A stretch of 11,595 nt of DNA from an uncultured Bacillota bacterium (GTDB lineage Bacteria > Bacillota_I > Bacilli_A > RF39 > UBA660), in NCBI GenBank assembly GCA_905205665.1, contig CAJLEF010000018.1, positions 1 through 11,595 of the forward strand, read 5' to 3'. The notes beneath the pieces were generated by a model. The model did not search any database. It had not been told where the DNA came from and saw only the letters and a program-made list of their open reading frames with translations. The translations under genes were made by a program, and so were the position numbers. This document shows, in pieces, positions 6,369 to 11,595 of this stretch (its first letter is position 1; every line of letters starts with the position of its first letter).

Positions 6369-8174
6369 TTATTTATCTTCTCCACTTAAAATACTTAAGA
6401 ATGCTTCACTTGGAATTTCAACACTACCAATCATTTTCATTCTTTTTTTACCCTCTTTTTGTTTTTCTAGCAGTTTTCTTTTACGAGTGATATCTCCACC
6501 ATAACATTTAGCTAAAACATTTTTACGCATAGCACTTATATTTTCTCTGGCAATTACCTTTGAACCAATCTGGGCTTGAATAGGTATCTGAAACATTTGT
6601 CTTGGAATGACTTCTTTTAGTTTTTCTACCACGCTTCTTCCCCTTTGATACGCAAAATCTTTATGAACGATGACCGATAAAGCATCAACAATTTCTCCGT
6701 TTAACAAAATATTCATCTTAACAAGTTTACTTGTCCGATAGCCACAAAGTTCATAATCTAAAGAAGCATAACCTTTAGTATAACTTTTTAATTTGTCAAA
6801 AAAGTCATAAACCACTTCAGATAAAGGAATTTCATAATGAATATTTACCCTTTTATCATCGATATATTCCATTTCTTTATAAATACCTCTTTTATCTTGA
6901 CACAAACCCATGATAGCCCCGATGTATTCACTTGGCACAATAATATTGGTATAAATATAAGGTTCTTCAATATAAGAAATTTTAACTTGTTCGGGCATCT
7001 TATTAGGACTATCTACTTCGATCATTTCGCCATTTGTTAAAGTAACATGATAAATAACACTAGGACTAGTAGCAATAACCGCAAGACCAAATTCTCTTTC
7101 TAATCTTGTCGTGATGATATCCATATGTAAAAGGCCTAAAAAGCCAACTCGAAAGCCAAAGCCTAAAGCATCGGATGTTTCTGGTTCAATTGTTAGGGCA
7201 GCATCATTTAATTTTAACTTTTCAAAAGCTTCTTTTAAAGCTTCATACTTATTAGGTTCAATTGGAAAAATTCCTGAATAAACCATTGGTTTCATTTTTT
7301 TATAACCGTGAATAGGTTCAGAAGCTTGGCAATTTAAATTGGTAATTGTATCCCCAACTTCAACAGAAGTGATGTCTTTAATAGCGCCAGCAAAATAGCC
7401 TACTTCACCACTTAAAAGTTCGTTTACATGTTTTTCTCTTGGACAATGGATTCCTAGTTCAGTGACCTCAAATGATTTTTTACCTGCCATAAAATACATG
7501 TTGTCTTTAAGTTTTAAAGAGCCATCTTCTACTTTAATTAAACCAACAACACCTTTATAAGAATCAAAATAACTATCAAAGATTAAAGCTCTAAGTGGTT
7601 TATCATTACAAATTTTAGGAGCCGGTACTCTTTTAATAACTTCTTCAATAAGTGTTTTTACCCCTTCTCCAGTTTTACCCGAACAAAGAATAATTTCCTC
7701 ATCTTTAAAGCCTAAAACTCTTTTTAACTCCTCTTTTACTTTAGGAATATTAGCATTCGGTAAATCAATTTTATTAATAACAGGAATAATCGTTAAGTCA
7801 GCATTCATTGCTAAATAAAGATTAGCCAATGTTTGAGCTTCAATTCCTTGAGCGGCATCCACCACTAAAATAGCTCCTTCACAAGCTGCTAAACTACGGC
7901 TTACTTCATAAGAAAAATCGACATGACCTGGAGTATCTATTAAATTTAAATAATATTCTTCTCCCTCAAATTTATAATTTAAACTTACAGCATTCAATTT
8001 AATGGTGATGCCTCTTTCTCTTTCTAAATCCATACTATCAAGAACTTGATTCACCATTTCTCTTTCACTTACTGCTCCGGTAATTTCTAAAATACGGTCG
8101 GCTAAAGTACTTTTCCCATGATCAATATGGGCAATAATGGAAAAATTTCGAATATTTTCTTGCTTTTTTTTCAT
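6369..8174 (-). CDS. lepA: Elongation factor 4 (LepA), ribosome back-translocating GTPase
   Basis: LepA/EF-4 is a translational GTPase that acts on the 70S ribosome, remobilising stalled complexes and aiding initiation and subunit assembly. The G domain is complete: G1 AHIDHGKST (15-23), G2 RERGITIK (52-59), G3 DTPGH (80-84) and G4 NKID (134-137). Domain II, the GFLGLLHMDI segment of domain III, and the LepA-specific C-terminal region rich in lysine (GGDITRKRKLLEKQKEGKKRMK, here abbreviated as GGDITRKRKLLEK) follow. At 601 residues it is full length. The ATG at 8174 has AAAGGTG at a 7-base spacing. The gene has its own promoter embedded in the terminator of the upstream unit and probably heads a transcript running through the multi-HTH trio to hemW. 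The spoIIP-lepA-hemW order is conserved in endospore-forming Bacilli. Confidence 0.97.
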   Translation of the reverse strand: MKKKQENIRNFSIIAHIDHGKSTLADRILEITGAVSEREMVNQVLDSMDLERERGITIKLNAVSLNYKFEGEEYYLNLIDTPGHVDFSYEVSRSLAACEGAILVVDAAQGIEAQTLANLYLAMNADLTIIPVINKIDLPNANIPKVKEELKRVLGFKDEEIILCSGKTGEGVKTLIEEVIKRVPAPKICNDKPLRALIFDSYFDSYKGVVGLIKVEDGSLKLKDNMYFMAGKKSFEVTELGIHCPREKHVNELLSGEVGYFAGAIKDITSVEVGDTITNLNCQASEPIHGYKKMKPMVYSGIFPIEPNKYEALKEAFEKLKLNDAALTIEPETSDALGFGFRVGFLGLLHMDIITTRLEREFGLAVIATSPSVIYHVTLTNGEMIEVDSPNKMPEQVKISYIEEPYIYTNIIVPSEYIGAIMGLCQDKRGIYKEMEYIDDKRVNIHYEIPLSEVVYDFFDKLKSYTKGYASLDYELCGYRTSKLVKMNILLNGEIVDALSVIVHKDFAYQRGRSVVEKLKEVIPRQMFQIPIQAQIGSKVIARENISAMRKNVLAKCYGGDITRKRKLLEKQKEGKKRMKMIGSVEIPSEAFLSILSGEDK

Positions 8175-8192
8175 TTATCAACACCTTTTGTT

Positions 8193-8221
8193 ATTATACA
8201 AAAAAAGGAGTCTTTAGTAAA
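8193..8221 (-). promoter_or_regulatory. lepA promoter
   Basis: The minus strand shows -10 TATAAT (8198-8193, perfect) and -35 TTTACT (8221-8216, four of six matches) with a 17-base spacer. Transcription would begin about 6-7 bases after the -10. That leaves a leader of only about 12-15 bases, beginning close to the AAAGGTG ribosome binding site. The -35 box lies in the loop and arm edge of the terminator hairpin of the upstream operon. Confidence 0.6.
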
Positions 8222-8229
8222 CTCCTTTT
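8200..8229 (-). terminator. Intrinsic terminator after the coiled-coil gene pair
   Basis: On the minus strand the arms AAAAGGAGT (8229-8221) and ACTCCTTTT (8211-8203) form a perfect 9-bp stem around a 9-base loop, followed by a seven-base T run (8206-8200). It begins 7 bases after the stop codon of the 69-residue gene. This is the clearest rho-independent terminator in the window and separates the spoIIP-side genes from lepA. Confidence 0.8.
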
Positions 8230-8235
8230 AAAAAA

Positions 8236-8445
8236 CTAGTCTTTGAATATCGCTAATAATCTATTCTTAGCTTCTATCGTTAATTTTATTTGTTCATCTA
8301 AATAAGCTTCTTCATTCAAAGTGCCTTCGACATAATTTTTATAATCTTTTTTATTGCCATCAATAAAGTCTATAATCGTTATTAATTCTCTAAGTTGTAA
8401 ATTAAGTTCATCCCGTTTTATTTCTGTTTTATTTAATCCATTCAT
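8236..8445 (-). CDS. Small charged helical protein, 69 aa, unknown function
   Basis: Not recognised. The sequence is almost wholly predicted helix, with leucine/isoleucine spacing typical of a short coiled-coil hairpin. Helix one covers about residues 5-29 (TEIKRDELNLQLRELITIID), a charged turn follows at about 30-45, and helix two covers about 45-67 (LDEQIKLTIEAKNRLLAIF). No Cys, membrane segment or signal is present. Its ATG comes immediately after the TAA of the 559-residue gene (TAA-ATG). The nearest good ribosome site (GGAGG) is 13 bases upstream, inside the preceding gene, which points to termination-reinitiation and therefore coupled expression. The natural inference is that it binds the larger coiled-coil protein. 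It ends at a strong terminator. Confidence 0.7.
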   Translation of the reverse strand: MNGLNKTEIKRDELNLQLRELITIIDFIDGNKKDYKNYVEGTLNEEAYLDEQIKLTIEAKNRLLAIFKD

Positions 8446-10125
8446 TTATATTTTAGGTCCTCCTATTTTATTTGCTTCTTTAGCTGGTTCTAAAGCGGTG
8501 GCCGCGGTTAAATTATATTTTTTATTGACAAACTCTCTAAAAGTCAAAAAATTTGTCTTATCAATACAAGAAGCTCTATAACGTAAGTATTCTTTATGAA
8601 GAGTGTTTGGTTTTCTTCTTTCCTCTTTATCATTACTTTCTTGTTTTAATTTTTTATATTCCATAATATAAGGATAGGAAGAATCACGATAAGCATATCT
8701 CATATCACTAAGTTGCTGGGGTGTTAAATTTCCAAGAGTAGCATCTCTTGATATTTTACCTTTTTCTTTTAAAATAGAAAGCCCTCTTTCTTCTGGGGTC
8801 ATTTTGGCAAACCTTTTCATTTCTTCTGTTTTATGTGCGATAATAGCCTCTTTATCAAGATTAGCTAAATAAGCATCACCATTTCTAAATTCATAAGTTT
8901 CTTCAAAGTCATCATCTTTTAGTTGACGCATTGCTTCTTCTCTAAAAATTCGATTTTCTTCTTCTAAGTAATCTCTTTTAATTTTAACTTTTTTTGTCAT
9001 CACTTCTTTTAAAGATTGTTTCTCATTCTTTTTAGAGTAATATCTTTGCTTTCCTTTACTCTTAGCATCTAGTAAGGCGTCATTACTAAGTTTTACTGTA
9101 CTTGTTAAAACTCTCATTTTGGCTTCGATGACCATTTTTTTATCATAATTATTAGGTTCTTCCATTAATACCTTTTCTAATTCATAAAAAAGATTTTCAT
9201 ATTCCAAAAGAGCCATTTTTTGATCTTGCTGAAGTATCTTTATTTTTTTTTCTTTTTCTATTTGTTCTTTGTAAGAAGTTAAATTAAAACTGTTTAAATA
9301 GGTATTTAATTTTTGCAAATCTTTTAAATATCTTTGCTTCAAAGTCTCTAAATATTTAACTAATCTTATCATATCTACATCTTGTAAATCTTTAGAAATA
9401 ATAGCTAAAGTCTTATCAAGAGATGTAATAACAAGTTCTATTCTTTCTTTAAGAAGCCAAGATGATTTTACTTGAGAAATATTATTTTTTAATTTCTTGA
9501 CTGCTGGTGTCATTTCTATTTTACCATTAGTTAACATCTCTTCAAGTTCATCTATAAAAGTGTGATCAAAAACGGTATTTTTAGTTTCTTTTACCCCAAA
9601 ATAAGGTGAGGCGGTAGAAATTTTTTCTAAAGTAGCTTTCTTTATTTCCTCCATAAAATGATCATATTTTACAAATAATGAAGTTCCTTCAATTTTAAAA
9701 TCTACTGAAGACAAATTAAGTGAATTTAATAAGTTTTTTATTTCCTCGATTAAAACGGATACTTTCTTTTGTTCTTCTCCCCTTAAAGTTAATATTTCTC
9801 TGGAAACTATTTTTGTTAATTCTTCCCTTTCTTTAGGTGTTAAATAAGATGTTAAATTTTCTATTTCCACTTTTAAATTTGAAAAAAGTTTATCCTCTGT
9901 AAAACTCTTAGTTTCATTTTCAAATTGATGTATTTTTTTGATTAAATTATCAATTTTTTCTATTTTCTTCTGATTCGTATGAATATCTTTTTTTGTAATT
10001 AATTGATCCAAAATATTCATTTTTCCATCTTGCAGTTCTTTTGTCCATTTCTTGTTTTTTTCTTGTAATGTTTCTTTTCTTTTATTTATATCACTTATAC
10101 ACATTAAAATATAAGGATTATTCAT
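8446..10125 (-). CDS. Large coiled-coil cytoplasmic protein, 559 aa, unknown function
   Basis: I do not recognise a family. The protein has no signal peptide or membrane segment and is rich in Lys/Glu/Leu. Long helical, coiled-coil-like stretches occupy about residues 11-70 and 285-400. A mixed region (about 85-270) contains a possible small alpha/beta segment around VDFKIEGTSLFVKYDHF (141-157). The C-terminal third holds motifs that look like short folded units rather than coils: MTPEERGLSILKEKGKISRD (442-461), LTPQQLSDMRYAYRDSSY (468-485) and a final YLRYRASCIDKTNFLTFREF segment (513-532). The ATG has an excellent AAAGGAGG site at 8-base spacing and is preceded by a separate palindrome-containing upstream region, so the gene likely begins its own transcript with the 69-residue gene. 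A structural or scaffolding role is a guess. Phage-type origin is possible but unsupported by neighbours. Confidence 0.8.
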   Translation of the reverse strand: MNNPYILMCISDINKRKETLQEKNKKWTKELQDGKMNILDQLITKKDIHTNQKKIEKIDNLIKKIHQFENETKSFTEDKLFSNLKVEIENLTSYLTPKEREELTKIVSREILTLRGEEQKKVSVLIEEIKNLLNSLNLSSVDFKIEGTSLFVKYDHFMEEIKKATLEKISTASPYFGVKETKNTVFDHTFIDELEEMLTNGKIEMTPAVKKLKNNISQVKSSWLLKERIELVITSLDKTLAIISKDLQDVDMIRLVKYLETLKQRYLKDLQKLNTYLNSFNLTSYKEQIEKEKKIKILQQDQKMALLEYENLFYELEKVLMEEPNNYDKKMVIEAKMRVLTSTVKLSNDALLDAKSKGKQRYYSKKNEKQSLKEVMTKKVKIKRDYLEEENRIFREEAMRQLKDDDFEETYEFRNGDAYLANLDKEAIIAHKTEEMKRFAKMTPEERGLSILKEKGKISRDATLGNLTPQQLSDMRYAYRDSSYPYIMEYKKLKQESNDKEERRKPNTLHKEYLRYRASCIDKTNFLTFREFVNKKYNLTAATALEPAKEANKIGGPKI

Positions 10126-10141
10126 ATTTATAACCTCCTTT

Positions 10142-10157
10142 TACCATAAATATGGTA
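10142..10157 (-). promoter_or_regulatory. Palindrome and possible promoter/operator of the 559-aa gene
   Basis: TACCATAAATATGGTA is a palindrome with 7-base arms around a central AA, placed just upstream of the ribosome binding site of the 559-residue gene. On the minus strand TGCTACCAT (10160-10152) resembles an extended -10 element and overlaps one arm, but the -35 at 17 bases is weak (TGGTTA). An alternative -10, TATAAA, lies slightly further upstream. An operator is a reasonable reading. A two-base gap makes a stable RNA hairpin less natural unless the innermost pairs open. Confidence 0.3.
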
Positions 10158-10191
10158 GCATATTTTATAAAAATTAACCAGAAAAAAATAG

Positions 10192-10224
10192 AAAAAAATT
10201 ACCGTTTTAAAAAGTGATTTTTTT
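10192..10224. terminator. Possible weak terminator after the yqxA-position gene
   Basis: AAAAAAATTAC (10192-10202) and GTGATTTTTTT (10214-10224) can pair over 11 positions with one wobble or mismatch around an 11-base loop, flanked by A and T runs. It starts 5 bases after the stop codon of the 109-residue gene. The stem is nearly all A-T, so it would be weak. The rest of 10126-10228 is AT-rich with no gene. Confidence 0.35.
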
Positions 10225-10228
10225 AAGA

Positions 10229-10558
10229 TTAAGTAAATAAAATTTTGAAAATATTAACCATCTCATTAATGCCTTTAGACATAAATTTTTCAACAATCAT
10301 AGAAAAGTCAATCCCCAGTTTAGTCGCACCATTAGAATAATCTTTTTTTATATCTGTTAAATAATCTTTAATATCAACATTTTTACCAGCTTTCACATCT
10401 TCTTCAAATTGTTTCATAGCTTCATCTGTAATAGTCGTTTTCTCACTTAATTTAGCTTCATAGTATCCTGATGAAATAGCAATTGTTAAAGATAAATATA
10501 AAATAAATAGAACGGCTAAAATTTTTAAGAAAATAGAACCCTTCTTTTTACTTTCCAT
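10229..10558 (-). CDS. Small membrane protein in the yqxA position, 109 aa
   Basis: This is a single-pass membrane protein. A lysine-rich N-terminus (MESKKKG) is followed by one hydrophobic helix (about residues 8-29) and an extracytoplasmic, charged, helical region, then a second amphipathic or hydrophobic stretch at the C-terminus (NEMVNIFKILF). Its size, topology and place between spoIIP and lepA match B. subtilis YqxA (DUF3679-type, about 110 residues, function unclear). I infer the correspondence from synteny and topology rather than a recognised motif, so no symbol is assigned. The ATG lies inside the end of spoIIP (11-base overlap, ATGGAAAGTAA) with AGGAAG some 14 bases upstream. This implies coupled translation and therefore expression with SpoIIP, most likely during sporulation. 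Confidence 0.75.
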   Translation of the reverse strand: MESKKKGSIFLKILAVLFILYLSLTIAISSGYYEAKLSEKTTITDEAMKQFEEDVKAGKNVDIKDYLTDIKKDYSNGATKLGIDFSMIVEKFMSKGINEMVNIFKILFT

Positions 10559-11468
10559 TTTCTAATATCACTTCCTTTAAGACTTTGGCAAGTACTAAAA
10601 GTGTATTGTTAACTTCACTTATTTTATTATATTGCCCTCCGAGTTCAAAAAGAAGTGTTTGGGACGAAAAATCTTGATTATATATTCCATTTACTCCTTG
10701 CCCACCTTTTTTTAAAATACCTCTACTTAAATGAGGAACTTCTTTATTTAATCGTTCACTAATTTTTTCTGCTAAAGATAAATTTTCATTATAATTATCA
10801 TAATCTGTTCCAATTACAAATAAGACTTTGGCATAAGATTTATTTTGATACGAAACAGTACTAGCCTCATAAGAAATAGAATCACGATGAATATCAAAAA
10901 AATATTTTAATGTTTGATTCTTACTTAACGCATCTTGCATTAAGAATTTACTAGCTTTATAACTAGAGGCATAATTCCAACTATTTATTTTTAATACATC
11001 TTTAATAGGTGTTGTTTCCATGATTGTTTTGATATCTAAATTATTTAATTCTTCTCTTAGTTTGTAACCGGCTAACATGACGGTGGGAATAACATCATGA
11101 TTAGCTAATCCATTACTACTATATTCTTCTCCTTGATGAGTGTTATATAAGTAAACTAAAGGATTTGTTTTATTTTCCAAAGGAGCTGGATCAGCTAAAT
11201 ACTCCTGAGCTTTATCTTCTCCATTATAAACTTCATCAACGTTTTCGCTTTGTCCTATGGTATAATTAAGAAGATAATCTAAAACGTTATTATGAAGAGT
11301 ATTTTCGGAAGAAGGTTTAAACATACTTTTTAATATAAAATCTAAAAATTTGTCTGTATTAAAAAGATGTGCAAAATAAGATAAGAAAAAAGCAAAACTT
11401 ATTACAAATACACTTAGGGAAAGAAAAAAGAAATTTCTTTTTTTCTTTGCTTTAAATCTCTTTGCCAT
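10548..11468 (-). CDS. spoIIP: Stage II sporulation protein P (SpoIIP), peptidoglycan amidase/endopeptidase
   Basis: SpoIIP is a membrane-anchored zinc hydrolase of the mother cell. With SpoIID and SpoIIM it degrades septal peptidoglycan and drives engulfment of the forespore. The sequence has a basic N-terminus, one transmembrane anchor (about residues 12-34), a linker (about 40-100), and the SpoIIP catalytic domain. That domain carries YLYNTHQGEEY (H111 with E114/E115), FDIHRDS (H194), the FVIGTDYDNYNENLSLAEKI segment (217-236) and LLFELGGQYN (E275), which together supply the expected zinc ligands and catalytic acid. At 306 residues it is shorter than B. subtilis SpoIIP (about 400), mainly through a shorter linker. 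The ATG at 11468 has AGGTGA at a 4-base spacing. The gene overlaps the yqxA-position gene. An intact active site argues that the organism, or a recent ancestor, forms endospores. Confidence 0.93.
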   Translation of the reverse strand: MAKRFKAKKKRNFFFLSLSVFVISFAFFLSYFAHLFNTDKFLDFILKSMFKPSSENTLHNNVLDYLLNYTIGQSENVDEVYNGEDKAQEYLADPAPLENKTNPLVYLYNTHQGEEYSSNGLANHDVIPTVMLAGYKLREELNNLDIKTIMETTPIKDVLKINSWNYASSYKASKFLMQDALSKNQTLKYFFDIHRDSISYEASTVSYQNKSYAKVLFVIGTDYDNYNENLSLAEKISERLNKEVPHLSRGILKKGGQGVNGIYNQDFSSQTLLFELGGQYNKISEVNNTLLVLAKVLKEVILENGK

Positions 11469-11484
11469 ATTATCACCTAAGAAA

Positions 11485-11511
11485 ATTATACATAAAGAAG
11501 AAGAAAGATAT
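11485..11511 (-). promoter_or_regulatory. Putative spoIIP promoter, possibly sigma-E type
   Basis: The minus strand carries TATGTATAAT, with a perfect extended -10 (TATAAT at 11490-11485), 16 bases before the spoIIP start. No good sigma-A -35 stands 17 bases upstream. Read as a sigma-E promoter, CAATATC upstream and TGTATAAT are separated by about 14 bases, compatible with the spacing of that class, although the match to its consensus is loose. B. subtilis spoIIP is sigma-E dependent. The sigma assignment is inference. Confidence 0.4.
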
Positions 11512-11549
11512 TGTCGGAATATAATTTTTTGGTTTCTTTCAATAAAAAT

Positions 11550-11573
11550 CCACGCCTAAAAGACGTGGTTTTT
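11550..11573. terminator. GC-rich hairpin with T runs on both strands (terminator or mobile-element end)
   Basis: CCACGCCT (11550-11557), loop AAA, AGACGTGG (11561-11568), followed by five Ts on the plus strand. On the minus strand all eight pairs form with one G-U wobble, and an ATTTTT follows. This would terminate transcription entering from beyond the right edge before spoIIP. It stands out because the surrounding DNA is extremely AT-rich. Confidence 0.55.
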
Positions 11574-11579
11574 CGCTAA

Positions 11580-11592
11580 GGCCTATAAGGCC
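11580..11592. repeat. Second short GC-rich hairpin at the window edge
   Basis: GGCCT, loop ATA, AGGCC makes a perfect 5-bp stem only 11 bases after the preceding hairpin. Two adjacent GC-rich hairpins with small loops resemble the subterminal hairpins of IS200/IS605-group elements. The window ends 3 bases later, so no transposase gene can be seen. This is a structural observation; the element identity is tentative. Confidence 0.35.
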
Positions 11593-11595
11593 CGT

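Noticed and set aside
6837..7040. Plus-strand open frame of 67 codons
   Set aside because: It lies entirely antisense within the highly conserved lepA coding sequence.
8354..8581. Plus-strand open frame of 75 codons spanning the junction of the two coiled-coil genes
   Set aside because: It is antisense to two well-supported coding regions and has no ribosome site or recognisable domain.

Overview
The window comes from a very AT-rich, low-GC Firmicute-type bacterium. It carries the sporulation hydrolase gene spoIIP next to lepA and hemW, an order that echoes the gpr-spoIIP-yqxA-lepA-hemW-hrcA region of Bacillus subtilis. The tryptophans I checked are encoded by TGG and all the stops I checked are TAA or TAG, so nothing suggests the mycoplasma code. 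The exported surface-protein style and the AT content fit an uncultured gut Bacilli or Erysipelotrichia-like lineage. That placement is inference.

Layout, left to right. Positions 1-550 hold the start of a secreted or surface protein (minus strand, cut by the window edge). It is divergent from a small XRE-family regulator (plus strand, 638-877), and a consensus promoter with a perfect 12-bp palindrome in its spacer lies between them. Everything else is on the minus strand. Reading in the direction of transcription, from the right edge leftward: a double-hairpin sequence (terminator or insertion-sequence end); spoIIP; a small membrane protein in the yqxA position; a 559-residue coiled-coil protein and a 69-residue partner of unknown function; a strong intrinsic terminator whose loop carries the -35 box of the lepA promoter; lepA; three tandem paralogous multi-helix-turn-helix proteins of unknown function; hemW; a signal-peptide protein with a cadherin-like fold and a C-terminal membrane anchor; and a glycerophosphodiester phosphodiesterase-like protein. 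The last of these converges on, and overlaps by 31 bases, the XRE gene.

The known genes serve forespore engulfment (SpoIIP), translation (LepA/EF-4), haem handling (HemW) and lipid-derived phosphodiester breakdown (GDPD). The lepA promoter appears to drive one long transcript, lepA-orf371-orf300-orf426-hemW and perhaps beyond, with overlapping or tightly packed genes. The most notable content is two gene groups inserted into a conserved housekeeping neighbourhood. One is the trio of related DNA-binding-like proteins at 3036-6344. The other is the coiled-coil pair at 8236-10125. I cannot assign either to a described family from sequence alone.
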